Shown in pieces: positions 1-9,755 of a DNA stretch of 64,000 nt. The notes beneath the pieces are model-generated. The model was not told the DNA's origin. It saw only the letters and a program-made list of their open reading frames with translations, and ran no database searches. The position numbers were made by a program, and so were the translations under genes. This DNA comes from Chthoniobacteraceae bacterium (GTDB lineage Bacteria > Verrucomicrobiota > Verrucomicrobiia > Chthoniobacterales > Chthoniobacteraceae), in assembly GCA_028293625.1 (NCBI GenBank), contig JAQGOL010000042.1, forward strand, positions 278,835 through 342,834. Reading direction: 5' to 3'. How positions within the stretch are numbered: the stretch's first letter is position 1; each line of letters starts with the position of its first letter.

Positions 1-577
1 CTTCATACGGCACATGCGGATCCTGACGGCCGAAAATCATGAGCAGTTCACCTTTGATCTCACCGGCCGCCGCGCGATCCAGCGTGTTATCTTTCATACC
101 CTCGCCGAGGCCGTGTTTATGAATATCGGTCGCGTAAAAGCACGCCGTCGCCACCACATCGGGATTCATCGCCGCGCGAAACGCCAGGTGGCCGCCGATG
201 CAGATTCCCATCACACCGAGCTTCCCGGTGCTGGCCGGATGGGACTTTAAATAAGCGAGCACAGCTTGAGCGTCGTTGTCGTAGTCCGCCACCGGCTTGG
301 TTGTTTTCAGCGCGTTGCCTCGATCCGCGCCTGCGCTGTCGTAAGGGAGCACTGTCCCGGCCGGTTCGTATTCGTGAAAAATTTCAGGCACCGCCACGAC
401 AAAACCGTGTCCCGCCAAAAACGCCGCCGTACGCCGAATCGGCCCGGTGACTTGAAAGATCTCCGAGAAGAGCATGATGGCCGGGTATTTGCCACCAGCA
501 ATCGGCCTGAAAATAAAGGTGCGAATCGGACCGCTCGGAGTGGGGAGATCGACAAACTCGTGATCGGTGATAGTCAT
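1..577 (-). CDS. Dienelactone hydrolase family protein (3' end beyond window)
   Basis: Alpha/beta hydrolase of the dienelactone hydrolase (DLH) family, usually cytoplasmic and acting on lactone or ester bonds. The first 192 codons are visible and the C-terminus lies outside the window. Seen: an N-terminal strand followed by a FSEIFQV segment matching the conserved Glu region, and MGICIGGH around Cys126, which is the G-x-C-x-G nucleophile elbow typical of DLH (Cys instead of Ser). The Asp of the triad appears to lie in FGRQDPHVP near the cut end; the His is off the window. The start is the ATG at 575-577, giving MTITDHEFVDLP. The substrate cannot be told from sequence, because DLH paralogues are common and often not involved in chlorocatechol degradation. 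Confidence 0.85.
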   Translation of the reverse strand, partial: MTITDHEFVDLPTPSGPIRTFIFRPIAGGKYPAIMLFSEIFQVTGPIRRTAAFLAGHGFVVAVPEIFHEYEPAGTVLPYDSAGADRGNALKTTKPVADYDNDAQAVLAYLKSHPASTGKLGVMGICIGGHLAFRAAMNPDVVATACFYATDIHKHGLGEGMKDNTLDRAAAGEIKGELLMIFGRQDPHVPYE

Positions 578-704
578 GATGCGGTTGTTTGAAGAGCAAT
601 TGCATCAGGCCGTCAACGGACCTTTTGAAGCGGGAAAATTTGATATGCGTTTTCACAGCAATTCGGTTCCATTACGCCGAGTGAAACAAAGCGGTGAACC
701 CCTT

Positions 705-1598
705 TCACGCGAGGGATCCGAAAGCGATTGCCTCGAAATGTTCATCCGCCTTGTGCACTTCCTTCCAAGCCAGCGCATCGGTGGAAACGAGCAGCCGCCC
801 TTTCCATTGAGTGCCGACAAAAAGGCCGCCGCCAAAACAGGCCGTCAGCGGCGCATTGAGATTCGGTTCCCGTTTCCACTCAATGCCGTCGAGGGAAAAA
901 TAGGTCGCCCCGGCCCCGATTGCGGTGAATTTTTCGCCCGTCCAAACCACACTGTTAAGATGTTCGCCTTCGTTGCCACGTTCCGGCGCGCTCCAGGTCA
1001 GTCCGTCTTGACTCTGCATTCGCAATCCATGCAAGCCGACGCCGACAAATCTCCCGTTTCCCGCGGAATCGACAGCGCCAAAAGTGATATCAGCCAGGGT
1101 ATCGATCGGCTTGGTGCCGGGCGCATCGATCCAGGTTGTCCCGCCGTCATTTGAAACGGCGCGCCGGCCGCGATCCCCCACCCCGACTACAACTCCTTTC
1201 CCAAAAGCGAGCCGGCGAAGGATCGCCTTGCCGGAAACGCTTATATAATCGCTCCAGGTTTTGCCATCGGGTGAGGTCACAACGAACGGTCCCGAGGCGC
1301 CCACCGAGCCCGGATCACCGCCGACACCAAGAAATTGACGCCCGTCAAAACCGAGTCCCCGGATGTATTTGCTGTATTTGGCTTCCTTTTTTCCGGTCTC
1401 CCAAGCAACGCCATCGGAGCTGGCGGCGTAAATATTGTCGCCGCCATAGCTGCCGACCGCCACAAAACGACCGAGCCCAAATGCGACGGCGCGATATGTT
1501 TCGCCCTCCTTCCCGATTTGCAGGTTCTTCCAATCGACTCCGTCTTGCGACGCGATCCGATAACCGTTTTGACCGACCGCAACAAAAAGCAGAGGCAT
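705..1598 (-). CDS. Beta-propeller protein with BNR/sialidase-like repeats
   Basis: Hypothetical 297-residue protein made almost wholly of repeats of about 40-50 residues. Each has an FVAVG-type strand followed by a short ...SxDGxxW... turn, for example VAVGQNGYRIASQDGVDW, the Asp-box/BNR-like pattern of sialidase-type beta-propellers. No catalytic sialidase residues and no clear signal peptide are seen. The first in-frame ATG (1596-1598) is preceded by an in-frame TGA nine codons upstream, and the repeat begins almost at residue 4, so the N-terminus may be short or trimmed. It lies upstream of the dienelactone hydrolase on the same strand with a 127-bp gap, so co-transcription is possible. 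Ligand unknown. Confidence 0.75.
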   Translation of the reverse strand: MPLLFVAVGQNGYRIASQDGVDWKNLQIGKEGETYRAVAFGLGRFVAVGSYGGDNIYAASSDGVAWETGKKEAKYSKYIRGLGFDGRQFLGVGGDPGSVGASGPFVVTSPDGKTWSDYISVSGKAILRRLAFGKGVVVGVGDRGRRAVSNDGGTTWIDAPGTKPIDTLADITFGAVDSAGNGRFVGVGLHGLRMQSQDGLTWSAPERGNEGEHLNSVVWTGEKFTAIGAGATYFSLDGIEWKREPNLNAPLTACFGGGLFVGTQWKGRLLVSTDALAWKEVHKADEHFEAIAFGSLA

Positions 1599-1837
1599 GC
1601 CGCCTCTTTTAGCGCGACCGTATCAAATTGGAATCAATCCCGAACGCTAAAAGAAACTTCAGGCCGATGATCCCCGGACATTCGGGATTTCCTCTGCTTG
1701 CAATAGAGGGATACGGTTGGGATTTTCCAAATTCAATGTGCGGAGACCGCAGATGCATTGCCCTGTCAGGAGAATTCGGCTTTGCTGCGCGGCTTTCCCG
1801 CCCAGAGTTCGATCCAGCCCACCCATTTTTTGATTTT

Positions 1838-3439
1838 ATGAAATACATTTTTGTTACCGGCGGCGTGGTTAGCTCGTTGGGAAAAGGACTTGCCGCGGCT
1901 TCCTTGGGCACGTTGCTGGAACTGCGCGGCCTTAAGGTCGTGCTTCAGAAATTTGATCCGTATCTGAACGTCGATCCCGGCACGATGAACCCGTTCCAGC
2001 ACGGCGAAGTTTACGTGCTTCACGACGGCGCGGAGACCGATCTCGACCTTGGCCATTACGAGCGATTCACCAACTCCAATCTTTCACGCTCAAACTCCAC
2101 CTCCAGCGGCCAGGTCTACGAGACGGTGCTGGCGAGGGAACGCCGTGGAGATTACTTGGGCAAAACCGTGCAGGTCATCCCGCACATCACCGATGAAATC
2201 AAAGCCCGGCTGCGCAAACTCGCGCACGAGCAGCCGTGCGATGTGCTGATCACTGAGATCGGCGGCACCACCGGAGATATCGAGGGATTGCCGTTTTTGG
2301 AGGCGATCCGTCAGTTTGTTTTGGAAGTCGGTGCCCAGAACGTGGTCATTATGCACGTGACCCTGGTTCCGTATATCAAGGCCGCCGGGGAACTTAAAAC
2401 CAAGCCTTCCCAGCAATCGATCGCCAAGCTGCGCGAAATCGGACTCCATCCCCAGGTGCTCATCTGCCGCACCGAACATCCGCTGGGCGATGATGTGCGC
2501 CAGAAACTCTCCGTGTTCTGCAACGTCCCCCTCGATGCCGTCGTCGAAGCCCGCGACGTCGATCATACCATCTATGAGATGCCGCTCATGCTTCAGCAGG
2601 AGAAACTCGACGATACCATCTGCCGGCTCCTCGCACTCAATCAGCCGCAGGCTGACATGACCAACTGGCGCAAGTTCGTCAACCGCATCGTTCGTCCTAA
2701 AAAACGGGTCAAAATCGCTGTCGTCGGAAAATACATCGAGTTGCAGGACGCTTATAAATCGATCTACGAATCGCTCACCCACGCCGCTGCCAGTGTCGAC
2801 TGCGGCACCGATCTTCTGCTGGTTGATGCCGAGGAGCTTGAAGAAAAAGATCCCTCTCTGGTGCTGAAAGATGTCGCGGGAATCCTGATTCCTGGCGGAT
2901 TCGGTGATCGCGGCGTCGAAGGAAAGATCCGCGCGACGCAATTTGCCCGGGAAAACTCGGTGCCTTACCTTGGGCTTTGTCTGGGAATGCAGGTCGCTTC
3001 CATCGAGTTTGCGCGCAATGTCTGCGGACTCAGGGGCGCCAACAGCACGGAATTCGACACGAAAGCCGAGCACCCGATCATCGACCTGCTCGAAGCGCAA
3101 AAGGACATCACAGATAAAGGGGCTTCAATGCGGCTCGGCACCTGGCCGACAAAAATCGTGGCCAACACCCGCGCTTTTCAAGTCTACGGCAGGGACGAAA
3201 TCACGGAGCGTCACCGGCATCGCTACGAGTTCAACATGAACTACCGGGCCCAGATGGAAGCGCAGGGATTTGTCATCAGCGGCACTTCGCCGGACGGATT
3301 GCTTGTCGAGTTGGTTGAACTAAAAGATCACCCATGGTTTCTGGCGTGCCAGTTTCATCCGGAATTCCAATCAAAGCCGAACAAGCCGCATCCGCTTTTT
3401 AAAGGGTTTGTGAGCGCCTGCCTGGCGCACGGCAGCTAG
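1838..3439 (+). CDS. pyrG: CTP synthase
   Basis: Glutamine-dependent CTP synthase (UTP + ATP + Gln to CTP), the last step of pyrimidine nucleotide synthesis, cytoplasmic. 533 residues, the normal family length. The N-terminal synthetase domain opens with [16 protein letters not shown] and carries the MNPFQHGEV and [10 protein letters not shown] signatures. The C-terminal class I glutamine amidotransferase domain has LGLCLGMQ with nucleophile Cys381 and FHPEF containing the catalytic His and Glu. The ATG at 1838 is chosen because it places this conserved N-terminus at residue 2. The reading frame stays open upstream to 1628, but those 70 residues do not resemble CTP synthase. The leader before the ATG is pyrimidine-rich with no Shine-Dalgarno site. 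Confidence 0.97.
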   Translation: MKYIFVTGGVVSSLGKGLAAASLGTLLELRGLKVVLQKFDPYLNVDPGTMNPFQHGEVYVLHDGAETDLDLGHYERFTNSNLSRSNSTSSGQVYETVLARERRGDYLGKTVQVIPHITDEIKARLRKLAHEQPCDVLITEIGGTTGDIEGLPFLEAIRQFVLEVGAQNVVIMHVTLVPYIKAAGELKTKPSQQSIAKLREIGLHPQVLICRTEHPLGDDVRQKLSVFCNVPLDAVVEARDVDHTIYEMPLMLQQEKLDDTICRLLALNQPQADMTNWRKFVNRIVRPKKRVKIAVVGKYIELQDAYKSIYESLTHAAASVDCGTDLLLVDAEELEEKDPSLVLKDVAGILIPGGFGDRGVEGKIRATQFARENSVPYLGLCLGMQVASIEFARNVCGLRGANSTEFDTKAEHPIIDLLEAQKDITDKGASMRLGTWPTKIVANTRAFQVYGRDEITERHRHRYEFNMNYRAQMEAQGFVISGTSPDGLLVELVELKDHPWFLACQFHPEFQSKPNKPHPLFKGFVSACLAHGS

Positions 3440-3456
3440 CCTCGCCGCACACGCGG

Positions 3457-4368
3457 TTATTTCCGCTCCCAGCCTTCCTTGCGCGCAAGCATCTCGGCAA
3501 TGTCGAGCGGCCATTCGGGATCCTTAAGCAACTCGCTGCCGGTATTGCGCAGCTCGCGGTAGGTCTCCACAAAGATCTCATTTTCCGGGGAATTCTTCAC
3601 CCCGAGCGCCGGGTACCGGCGAATCGCTTCTTTCTGGGAGCGCTGGGTAATCTGCGCCGGAGTCGACTCCTTATCCGCGGCGGCAATTACGGCATCGAGT
3701 TCCTTGGGCGACATGCGTGCCGGTTCCTCCGGGCTCGGTTGACCCACGAGTTCCACCGCATCGCGCGCAATGCGCGGATGCAGTTCGCCAGCCACGAAAA
3801 CAACTTCACCCTCCTTTTCCTCTTCAAAAGGAAAGATATCGCCGGCCTTAAGCTGATACGATTTGCGCCCGATCAATACCCGTGTGTCGTGCAACACCTT
3901 GATGGCAGGTCCGGTGACGGTTCCCGGCGCGGCAACGCCAGGCACGCTGGTCAGCAGCGGCAACTCAACAACGGGCGCGAGAGTCGCCGGCGCCGCCTCT
4001 TCCGCTACTGGCTCGCCCCGCGCCGCGAGATTTCCCGCCAGCACATCATACCCGTGTTCCAGCACGGCCACCGAAGCGCCGACAAAACTCAATACCGCCA
4101 ACGCGAAAAAAGGTCCGTTGCGTTGCTTGAACAAACGCGCCCGGGCCATCATCCAAAGCAATCCGCAGGCGACAAGGCACGTGGCGAGCGGCACCAGGGC
4201 ACGCTGCCCGGCCACCAGATTCCCAAACACCGCGAGCACCAGAGCCAGAAGGAAAAAGAATCCGCCAGCCAGGAGATTGCGCCACCCATGCCAGCCTGAA
4301 CGGGACCGCACCTGAACGTAAATCGGCACAAAATTTTCGTCCGGCGCTCCGCCGGGCTGCATCGCCAT
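3457..4368 (-). CDS. Membrane protein of unknown function
   Basis: Not recognised. About 303 residues from the ATG at 4366-4368; the frame is open to 4542, and a GTG at 4428 is an alternative start. Seen: a hydrophilic N-terminus, then three closely spaced hydrophobic segments (LLAGGFFFLLALVLAVFG, a second starting LVPLATCLVACGLLW, a third starting FFALAVLSFVGASVAV). A Pro/Ala-rich stretch follows, then a soluble domain beginning around AIKVLHDTRVLIGRKSYQLKAGDIFPF, which looks like a small beta-barrel (SH3-like) segment, and a charged C-terminus. The topology suggests an inner-membrane anchor with an extracytoplasmic or cytosolic tail. It converges on pyrG with a 17-bp gap. Confidence 0.6.
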   Translation of the reverse strand: MAMQPGGAPDENFVPIYVQVRSRSGWHGWRNLLAGGFFFLLALVLAVFGNLVAGQRALVPLATCLVACGLLWMMARARLFKQRNGPFFALAVLSFVGASVAVLEHGYDVLAGNLAARGEPVAEEAAPATLAPVVELPLLTSVPGVAAPGTVTGPAIKVLHDTRVLIGRKSYQLKAGDIFPFEEEKEGEVVFVAGELHPRIARDAVELVGQPSPEEPARMSPKELDAVIAAADKESTPAQITQRSQKEAIRRYPALGVKNSPENEIFVETYRELRNTGSELLKDPEWPLDIAEMLARKEGWERK

Positions 4369-4559
4369 GGGGCGGGTTTTGGGCCGCTTATCGTGGGGTT
4401 CGTTGTCGGGAGTCTCAGGGGATTTCACAGGGGAAGAACTCTTAGAGCGTGTGCAAGCAAAGTCCACCGAAGAGAGAAGGCAAGTGACGCGCCTCTTATT
4501 CCTGTGATGCGCGCCGATGCGTGACTCAAACCACGGAAACAATGGAGAAGGCGCCCGAA

Positions 4560-5897
4560 TCAGAAGTGCTCGGTCTGGCCGTCGTATCCATGACTCACCA
4601 GGCAGGGATGATCGATCAGCGCCAGGATATGGCGCGTCATATTGAGCTTCGATTCAAGAAATGCGTCGTCATGCATCGGATCATGATGGGTGATGATCCA
4701 GCGGCGCACGCCGGCGAATTTTGCGAGCAGGCAAATATTTGAGACCGAACTGTGCCCCCAGCCTATTTTATCGGGATACTCGTCGTTGGTATATTGCGCC
4801 TCGTGGATGAGCACATCGACTCCCGTTAAAAAATCAATCATCGAACGGTACGGACAAACCATCGGGTGATCGATCGTGATCCCAATGGGCGAGCCGGTGT
4901 ATCCCATCATGAATTCATTATCCGGCACCCACGCAATCGTATAGCCACCCGCCTCGATCTTATAACCGACCGTTGCGCCAGGATGCTGCGCGAATTCCCA
5001 CCAGATCTTCACATCGCCCACCACGATCGGATTTTCATCCAGATGCCGGAACCGGATGCTCGAATTAAGATCATCCATCTGGACCGGGAAATATTCGCGG
5101 TCCAATTGACCGCGGAAAATGGATTTCAGATCTTTGCCGAATTTCTCCGCCCCATAGATGCTGATCTCAAAGCCGGGCGCGTAGGCGGGAGCAAAAAATG
5201 GGAATCCTTGAATATGATCCCAATGGGTGTGGGTGATGAAAAGATGGAGATTGCGGGTGGCTTGGTTGAGCAGGGCAAGCCCGAGATCCCGAATGCCGGA
5301 GCCCGCGTCGAAGATGAATTTATCCTGTCCGTAAGTGACTGAGAGACACGATGTATTGCCGCCGTGTCGCAGGAATCGAGCGCCCGGAGTCGGGGTCGAG
5401 CCGCGAGTGCCCCACAAGCTAAAGCGCCCGCTGTCGACATCAAGCCGCGGTTTATAGGCTTCCGTGACGACGGTGCTCTCTTCCTGCACGGTCCCAAATG
5501 CCGCTGCTCGCCGGCGCCGGGTGAAAAACGAGTCTACTTTTTCAACAAGCTGCCGCATGTCAAATGGCCGCAACAGCAGATCGACACGGCCCAGTTCCGT
5601 CAGCGTGCTCTGATTAAGTTGCAAGTCCCGCGGCAGGCAGAGGATCACTCCCGTCTTGGAGCAGTGCACTTCCTTCTGAAGCAACTTCAATACGTTCAAC
5701 CCCTGCAACTGCGGCATGACAAAATCGATAATGGCCAGGTCCGGCACAAGTTCGCGCGTTTTGGCAATGAATTCATCGCTCCCGGTCGCCACTTCCACGA
5801 TGTAATCCTCCCGGCGCAACGCCTCAAGCATCCGTGCAGCGGTCACGCGCACCTCTTCACCAATAAGTATTTTGCCTTTGGAATTCAGGGTGTTCAT
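4560..5897 (-). CDS. Receiver domain fused to metallo-beta-lactamase-fold hydrolase
   Basis: 445 residues in two parts. Residues about 7-125 form a CheY-like receiver with the putative phosphoacceptor Asp58 in AIIDFVMP. The usual acidic pair is Glu-Glu (Glu14-Glu15), the conserved Thr/Ser position is Cys87, and the conserved Lys is Arg110 (LLLRPFD). Residues about 155-445 form a metallo-beta-lactamase-fold hydrolase with the zinc motif HTHWDH at 223-228, later His/Asp ligands in WGHSS and ITHHDPMHDD, and a GTRGS segment as in PhnP/RNase Z-type phosphodiesterases. Such fusions may couple a signal to hydrolysis of a phosphodiester or nucleotide; the substrate is not deducible. The ATG at 5895-5897 is chosen because it starts just before the receiver strand; upstream codons are not conserved-looking. 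Confidence 0.85.
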   Translation of the reverse strand: MNTLNSKGKILIGEEVRVTAARMLEALRREDYIVEVATGSDEFIAKTRELVPDLAIIDFVMPQLQGLNVLKLLQKEVHCSKTGVILCLPRDLQLNQSTLTELGRVDLLLRPFDMRQLVEKVDSFFTRRRRAAAFGTVQEESTVVTEAYKPRLDVDSGRFSLWGTRGSTPTPGARFLRHGGNTSCLSVTYGQDKFIFDAGSGIRDLGLALLNQATRNLHLFITHTHWDHIQGFPFFAPAYAPGFEISIYGAEKFGKDLKSIFRGQLDREYFPVQMDDLNSSIRFRHLDENPIVVGDVKIWWEFAQHPGATVGYKIEAGGYTIAWVPDNEFMMGYTGSPIGITIDHPMVCPYRSMIDFLTGVDVLIHEAQYTNDEYPDKIGWGHSSVSNICLLAKFAGVRRWIITHHDPMHDDAFLESKLNMTRHILALIDHPCLVSHGYDGQTEHF

Positions 5898-6050
5898 CGC
5901 GCGGCCGGATAGTTTGCGCGAAGTGAACAAAAAAAATCTTCTAATGGAAGCGGGAATCGGCGGGAGCAAGAAATGGAGAACGCGCCGCGGCGCCTCCCCT
6001 CAGCCATCGGTATTGCCAATACAGTGGAAAAACCGCTTGTGGGACACCTG

Positions 6051-7430
6051 TCAGAGCATCGTGCCGCGCAAAAAGAGGAGCGCGACGTTGAAATAAATCA
6101 TCAGCCCGGTCACATCAACCAATGTCGCCACAAACGGCGCGGAGGAAGTCGCCGGATCGAGGCCGCACCGGCGCAAAAGGAGCGGCAGCATGGAGCCGCT
6201 CAAAGTGCCCCAAAGAACAATGCCCACCAGTGCGAACGCCACGGTCAAAGCGACCAACGCATGATGCGGCCCGTAAGAATCGGAAAAGAGCGACCACGCT
6301 TCGATCCGCAAAAATCCAATAATCCCGAGCGTGCTTCCGAGCATCAACCCACAAATAATCTCTTTGCGCATCACGGTCCACCAATCCGAAAGTGTCACCT
6401 CACCCAGCGCCATCGCGCGGATAATCAGGGTTGAAGCCTGCGAGCCCGAATTGCCGCCACTGGAAATAATGAGAGGCACAAAGAGTGCCAGCACGAGCGC
6501 CTTTTCCATATCGTGCTCGTAATGTTTCATTGCCGTGGCGGTAAGCATCTCGCCCAGAAAAAGAACCACCAGCCACGTGCCCCGTTTTTTCACCATCTCG
6601 AAAATGGGCGCCTCCATGTAAGGCTCTTCGAGCGCTTCCAACCCGCCCATTTTTTGGATATCCTCGGTCGCCTCCTCTTCCTGCACGTCGAGCATGTCGT
6701 CGACAGTGACGATCCCAAGCAACTTTTCTTCCGAATCGACCACGGGCAATGTGTTGCGATCGTATTTCTTAAAGAGAGTGAGCGCCATTTCCGCGTCATC
6801 CGTAGCCCGCAACGCGACAAATGAGCTGTCGTGGATCTCCTGCACCTTCGTACTCAACGGCCGCAACAAAATTTCCCGGATCCGGATGTCGTCGATAAGC
6901 CGCCCGTGTTCGTCGGTCACATAAATCACGTTTAAGGTTTCCGAATCGCTCCCGTTTTCGCGGATATAATCGAGCACCTGCTGCACGGTCCAATGCGCCC
7001 GGACACTGATCAAGTCCGGTGTCATCAGCCGGCCGACGCTGTCCTCGGGGTAATTAAGGAGCCGTTGCGCCACCGCGCGTTCGTCCGGAGAAAGAAGGGT
7101 AAGCAGCTGGGCGACCGCGGCCCCTGGCAATTCTTCAAGCAACGCGGTCCGATCATCGGGCGACATGTCGTTGAGAATGCGGGCGGCATCCTCACGGCCC
7201 ATCGCCTTCAGCGTGGCGTGCTGGACGTCGGGCTCCAGATATTCGAGCACGTCGGTGGCGAGCGCGTGCGGCAAAATCCGGAATACAACCGCCTGATCCT
7301 CATCGCGCAAATCGGTAATCAACTCCGCGATGTCCGCCGGTGAAAATTCCCCCAGAACCTCGCGCAACGCCGTGAAATTGCGCGCTTCAATGAGCTCTTT
7401 GAGTTCCGGTCCAATGAGGTTGCCTAACAT
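6051..7430 (-). CDS. mgtE: Magnesium transporter MgtE
   Basis: Mg2+ channel/transporter of the inner membrane. 459 residues from the ATG at 7428-7430, close to the usual 450. Order of domains: N-terminal superhelical domain (LGEFSPADIAEL, MSPDDRTALLEELP), paired CBS domains (around VRAHWTVQQVLDYI and NTLPVVDSEEKLLGIVTVDDML), a connecting helix, then about five transmembrane helices with the pore signature PLIISSGGNSGSQAST. In the family, the cytosolic N and CBS domains close the pore when Mg2+ is abundant. The chosen start has a Shine-Dalgarno-like GGTGAG 6-8 nt upstream; an in-frame ATG at 7491-7493 adds 21 residues. It is divergent from dnaX with a 167-bp gap, and I see no recognisable Mg2+ riboswitch there. 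Confidence 0.95.
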   Translation of the reverse strand: MLGNLIGPELKELIEARNFTALREVLGEFSPADIAELITDLRDEDQAVVFRILPHALATDVLEYLEPDVQHATLKAMGREDAARILNDMSPDDRTALLEELPGAAVAQLLTLLSPDERAVAQRLLNYPEDSVGRLMTPDLISVRAHWTVQQVLDYIRENGSDSETLNVIYVTDEHGRLIDDIRIREILLRPLSTKVQEIHDSSFVALRATDDAEMALTLFKKYDRNTLPVVDSEEKLLGIVTVDDMLDVQEEEATEDIQKMGGLEALEEPYMEAPIFEMVKKRGTWLVVLFLGEMLTATAMKHYEHDMEKALVLALFVPLIISSGGNSGSQASTLIIRAMALGEVTLSDWWTVMRKEIICGLMLGSTLGIIGFLRIEAWSLFSDSYGPHHALVALTVAFALVGIVLWGTLSGSMLPLLLRRCGLDPATSSAPFVATLVDVTGLMIYFNVALLFLRGTML

Positions 7431-7597
7431 GAGTCTCACCGTTCTGCGCATCGAGGCGGGATGCGTCCAGAAAAACGTGCTCCTGATTGGCAACGTCCCG
7501 TCCGTTCACCTTGTTCATCCCAAACCAATTGCGGCGCGGCTGAAATCGGCCATCACTTTTTGTTGGCCGGGCAGAGCCCCGCCGCTAGCGTCCATCT

Positions 7598-9415
7598 GTG
7601 AGCTACACGGTTTTCGCCCGCAAATATCGCCCCCAGACGTTCGACGACGTCATTGGACAGGAGCACATCACCACCACACTCAAGAACGCCATTGAGCAGA
7701 ACCGACTTGCGCACGCTTATATTTTTGTCGGGCCGCGCGGCACGGGAAAAACGTCCACCGCGCGGATCATGGCGAAGGCGCTCAATTGCGTAAACGGGCC
7801 AACGCTGCATCCATGCGGGGTCTGCGACGCGTGCAAAGAGATCGCAGCAGGCACAAGCCTCGACGTGCTCGAATTCGATGCCGCCTCCAACACTCAGGTC
7901 GATAAAATCCGCGAACTCATCATCGACAACGTCAAATATGCGCCGACCCGCGGAGCTTACAAACTGTACATCGTTGACGAGGTGCATATGCTTTCCACGT
8001 CGTCCTTTAACGCTCTTCTAAAAACCCTCGAAGAACCGCCCGCGCACGTCAAATTCATTTTCGCCACCACGGACCCTCAAAAGGTCCCAACCACCATCCT
8101 GAGCCGCTGCCAGCGCTTTGATCTCAAGCGCATTCCGGCCCCGCTCATTTCCAATCATCTGCTGGGGATCGCCGCCAAGGAAGGAATCGCCCTTTCAAAC
8201 GGCGCCGCCGATACCCTGGCACGGGGAGCTGAAGGCGGCATGCGCGATGCCGAATCGATGCTGGACCAGCTTGTCGCCTTTTGCGGCAACACCATCGAAG
8301 AGGAAGACGTGCTCACCGTTTTCGGGTTCACCGCGCGTGAAACCGTTTCAAGCCTGTGCGATCATCTCATTGACGCCAATGTGCCCGATGCATTGCGGCT
8401 CATTCACGCTCAGGCCGAGGCGGGCAAAGATCTCAGCCGCCTGATGAATGATCTCATCACCCACTTGCGCAACCTGCTCGTTTCCAAGGCCGATCCCGAT
8501 GGAATGAAGGACGACCTGGGCGAGGAAGCACTCGCCCCGCTCGTTGAACAGAGCGAGCGCCTGCAAATGAGCCAGCTTCTGGAGTTGATCGAGCAGTTTG
8601 CCGAAGCCGAGTCGCGCATGAAATGGGCGCCGAATAAGAAAATGCATTTTGAAATCGCCGCGATCCGCGCGATTCAAACCTTGAGCCAGGCAAGCCTGAG
8701 CGACGTGCTTGATACGCTAAGCGCATTGCGTGACGGCAAAGAAATCGCACGCCCTGAACCCCGCGTTGCCGCCGTCCCGCGCCCGGTCCGTCCCGCGGCA
8801 GCCACGGCTCCCGCCAAACCAAAAATCGCCGCCCCGGTTCGACCCGCGGAAACGGCTCCCGTTTCCAAACCCGAGCCAGCTCCGCCTCTTCCCGTGGCGG
8901 CCGCGCCTCTCCCGAAGCCCGCGCCTCTTCCTGTGGCCGCCGCGCCAGCGCCAAAGGCCGCGTCTCCGGCGCCGAAGGTTGAACCTGCTGTTCCGAAATC
9001 CGATCCGGTGGAACCGAAGCCGCAAGCTGCGGTTCCTGAAATGAGCATTGAAACGCTCTGGAAAACATTGGTTACCGAGGTTCGCAGGGATCGTCCTCTG
9101 ATCGCCATGTGGGTCGAGGCCGGCATGCTGCTTGATCTTGGCAAAGATGCCGCGACCATTGGATTTCCGCCCGATGCTTCCCTCGCCCAGGAATACTGCG
9201 AGCAAGCCACCAACCGCAAATTTCTCCAGGATCTCGCCAGCCGGCTGACGGGGCACCCGCTAAAACTGCGCTTTGTAAAACGCGAAGGACTCGCCATCGA
9301 ACCGGTCGCGGCACTAAAAACCGAGCCGGCACGCGATCCTCTTGAAGAATTCAAAGACGATCCGTTAATTCGCAAAGCACTCGAAATTTTCAGGGCTGAG
9401 ATTCAGCCGGTTTAA
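7598..9415 (+). CDS. dnaX: DNA polymerase III subunit gamma/tau
   Basis: Clamp-loader ATPase of the replisome, 605 residues. It opens with SYTVFARKYRPQTFDDVIGQ, the invariant DnaX/RFC start. Walker A is GPRGTGKTSTAR (about 45-56), followed by the Cys zinc module ending CGVCDAC, Walker B VDEVHM (about 128) and the DNA polymerase III gamma domain III. A Pro/Ala/Lys-rich linker (about 395-480) then leads to a C-terminal tau-like domain. The start codon is GTG at 7598-7600; no ATG upstream is in frame with a sensible N-terminus. No obvious poly-A slippery site for a programmed gamma frameshift is seen. ybaB follows after 13 bp on the same strand, the classical dnaX-ybaB pairing. Confidence 0.96.
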   Translation: MSYTVFARKYRPQTFDDVIGQEHITTTLKNAIEQNRLAHAYIFVGPRGTGKTSTARIMAKALNCVNGPTLHPCGVCDACKEIAAGTSLDVLEFDAASNTQVDKIRELIIDNVKYAPTRGAYKLYIVDEVHMLSTSSFNALLKTLEEPPAHVKFIFATTDPQKVPTTILSRCQRFDLKRIPAPLISNHLLGIAAKEGIALSNGAADTLARGAEGGMRDAESMLDQLVAFCGNTIEEEDVLTVFGFTARETVSSLCDHLIDANVPDALRLIHAQAEAGKDLSRLMNDLITHLRNLLVSKADPDGMKDDLGEEALAPLVEQSERLQMSQLLELIEQFAEAESRMKWAPNKKMHFEIAAIRAIQTLSQASLSDVLDTLSALRDGKEIARPEPRVAAVPRPVRPAAATAPAKPKIAAPVRPAETAPVSKPEPAPPLPVAAAPLPKPAPLPVAAAPAPKAASPAPKVEPAVPKSDPVEPKPQAAVPEMSIETLWKTLVTEVRRDRPLIAMWVEAGMLLDLGKDAATIGFPPDASLAQEYCEQATNRKFLQDLASRLTGHPLKLRFVKREGLAIEPVAALKTEPARDPLEEFKDDPLIRKALEIFRAEIQPV

Positions 9416-9428
9416 AATTTTCTATTCT

Positions 9429-9743
9429 ATGAACATACAGAAAATGATGAAGCAGGCGGCCAAGATGCAGGAGCAAATGGCTCAGGCGCAGGCCGAACTC
9501 GCGCAAAAAACGGTGACCGCCACGGCCGGAGGAGGCAAGGTCACGGTGGTGGCCAACGGCGCCGGCGATGTAATTTCAATCAAGATCAACAAGGAGGTCG
9601 TTGATCCCGAGGATGTTGAGATGCTGGAGGAACTCGTCCTGATCGGCGTGCAAAAAGCCATCGAAGAAGGCAAAGCGCTTGCCTCAAACGAAATGGGCAA
9701 ATTGACCGCGGGAATGGGACTTCCTCCTGGCCTCGGATTCTAA
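9429..9743 (+). CDS. ybaB: YbaB/EbfC nucleoid-associated protein
   Basis: Small DNA-binding nucleoid-associated protein of the YbaB/EbfC family, 104 residues, normal family length. It begins NIQKMMKQAAKMQEQMAQAQ, the usual coiled N-terminal helix, and ends with a Met/Gly/Pro-rich tail (KLTAGMGLPPGLGF) like other members. It lies 13 bp after dnaX, the arrangement seen in many bacteria (often with recR next, which is absent here). The leader is AT/pyrimidine-rich (ATTTTCTATTCT) without a Shine-Dalgarno site. The 3' end is convergent with the M28 peptidase gene, 12 bp away. Confidence 0.95.
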   Translation: MNIQKMMKQAAKMQEQMAQAQAELAQKTVTATAGGGKVTVVANGAGDVISIKINKEVVDPEDVEMLEELVLIGVQKAIEEGKALASNEMGKLTAGMGLPPGLGF

Positions 9744-9755
9744 ACGAGCCGCCAC

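Noticed and set aside
1628..1837. 70-codon N-terminal extension of pyrG
   Set aside because: CTP synthases begin at the MKYIFVTGG position; the upstream residues are not conserved-looking.
2090..3100. 336-codon open frame opposite pyrG
   Set aside because: Antisense of a strongly conserved gene; the translation is not protein-like.
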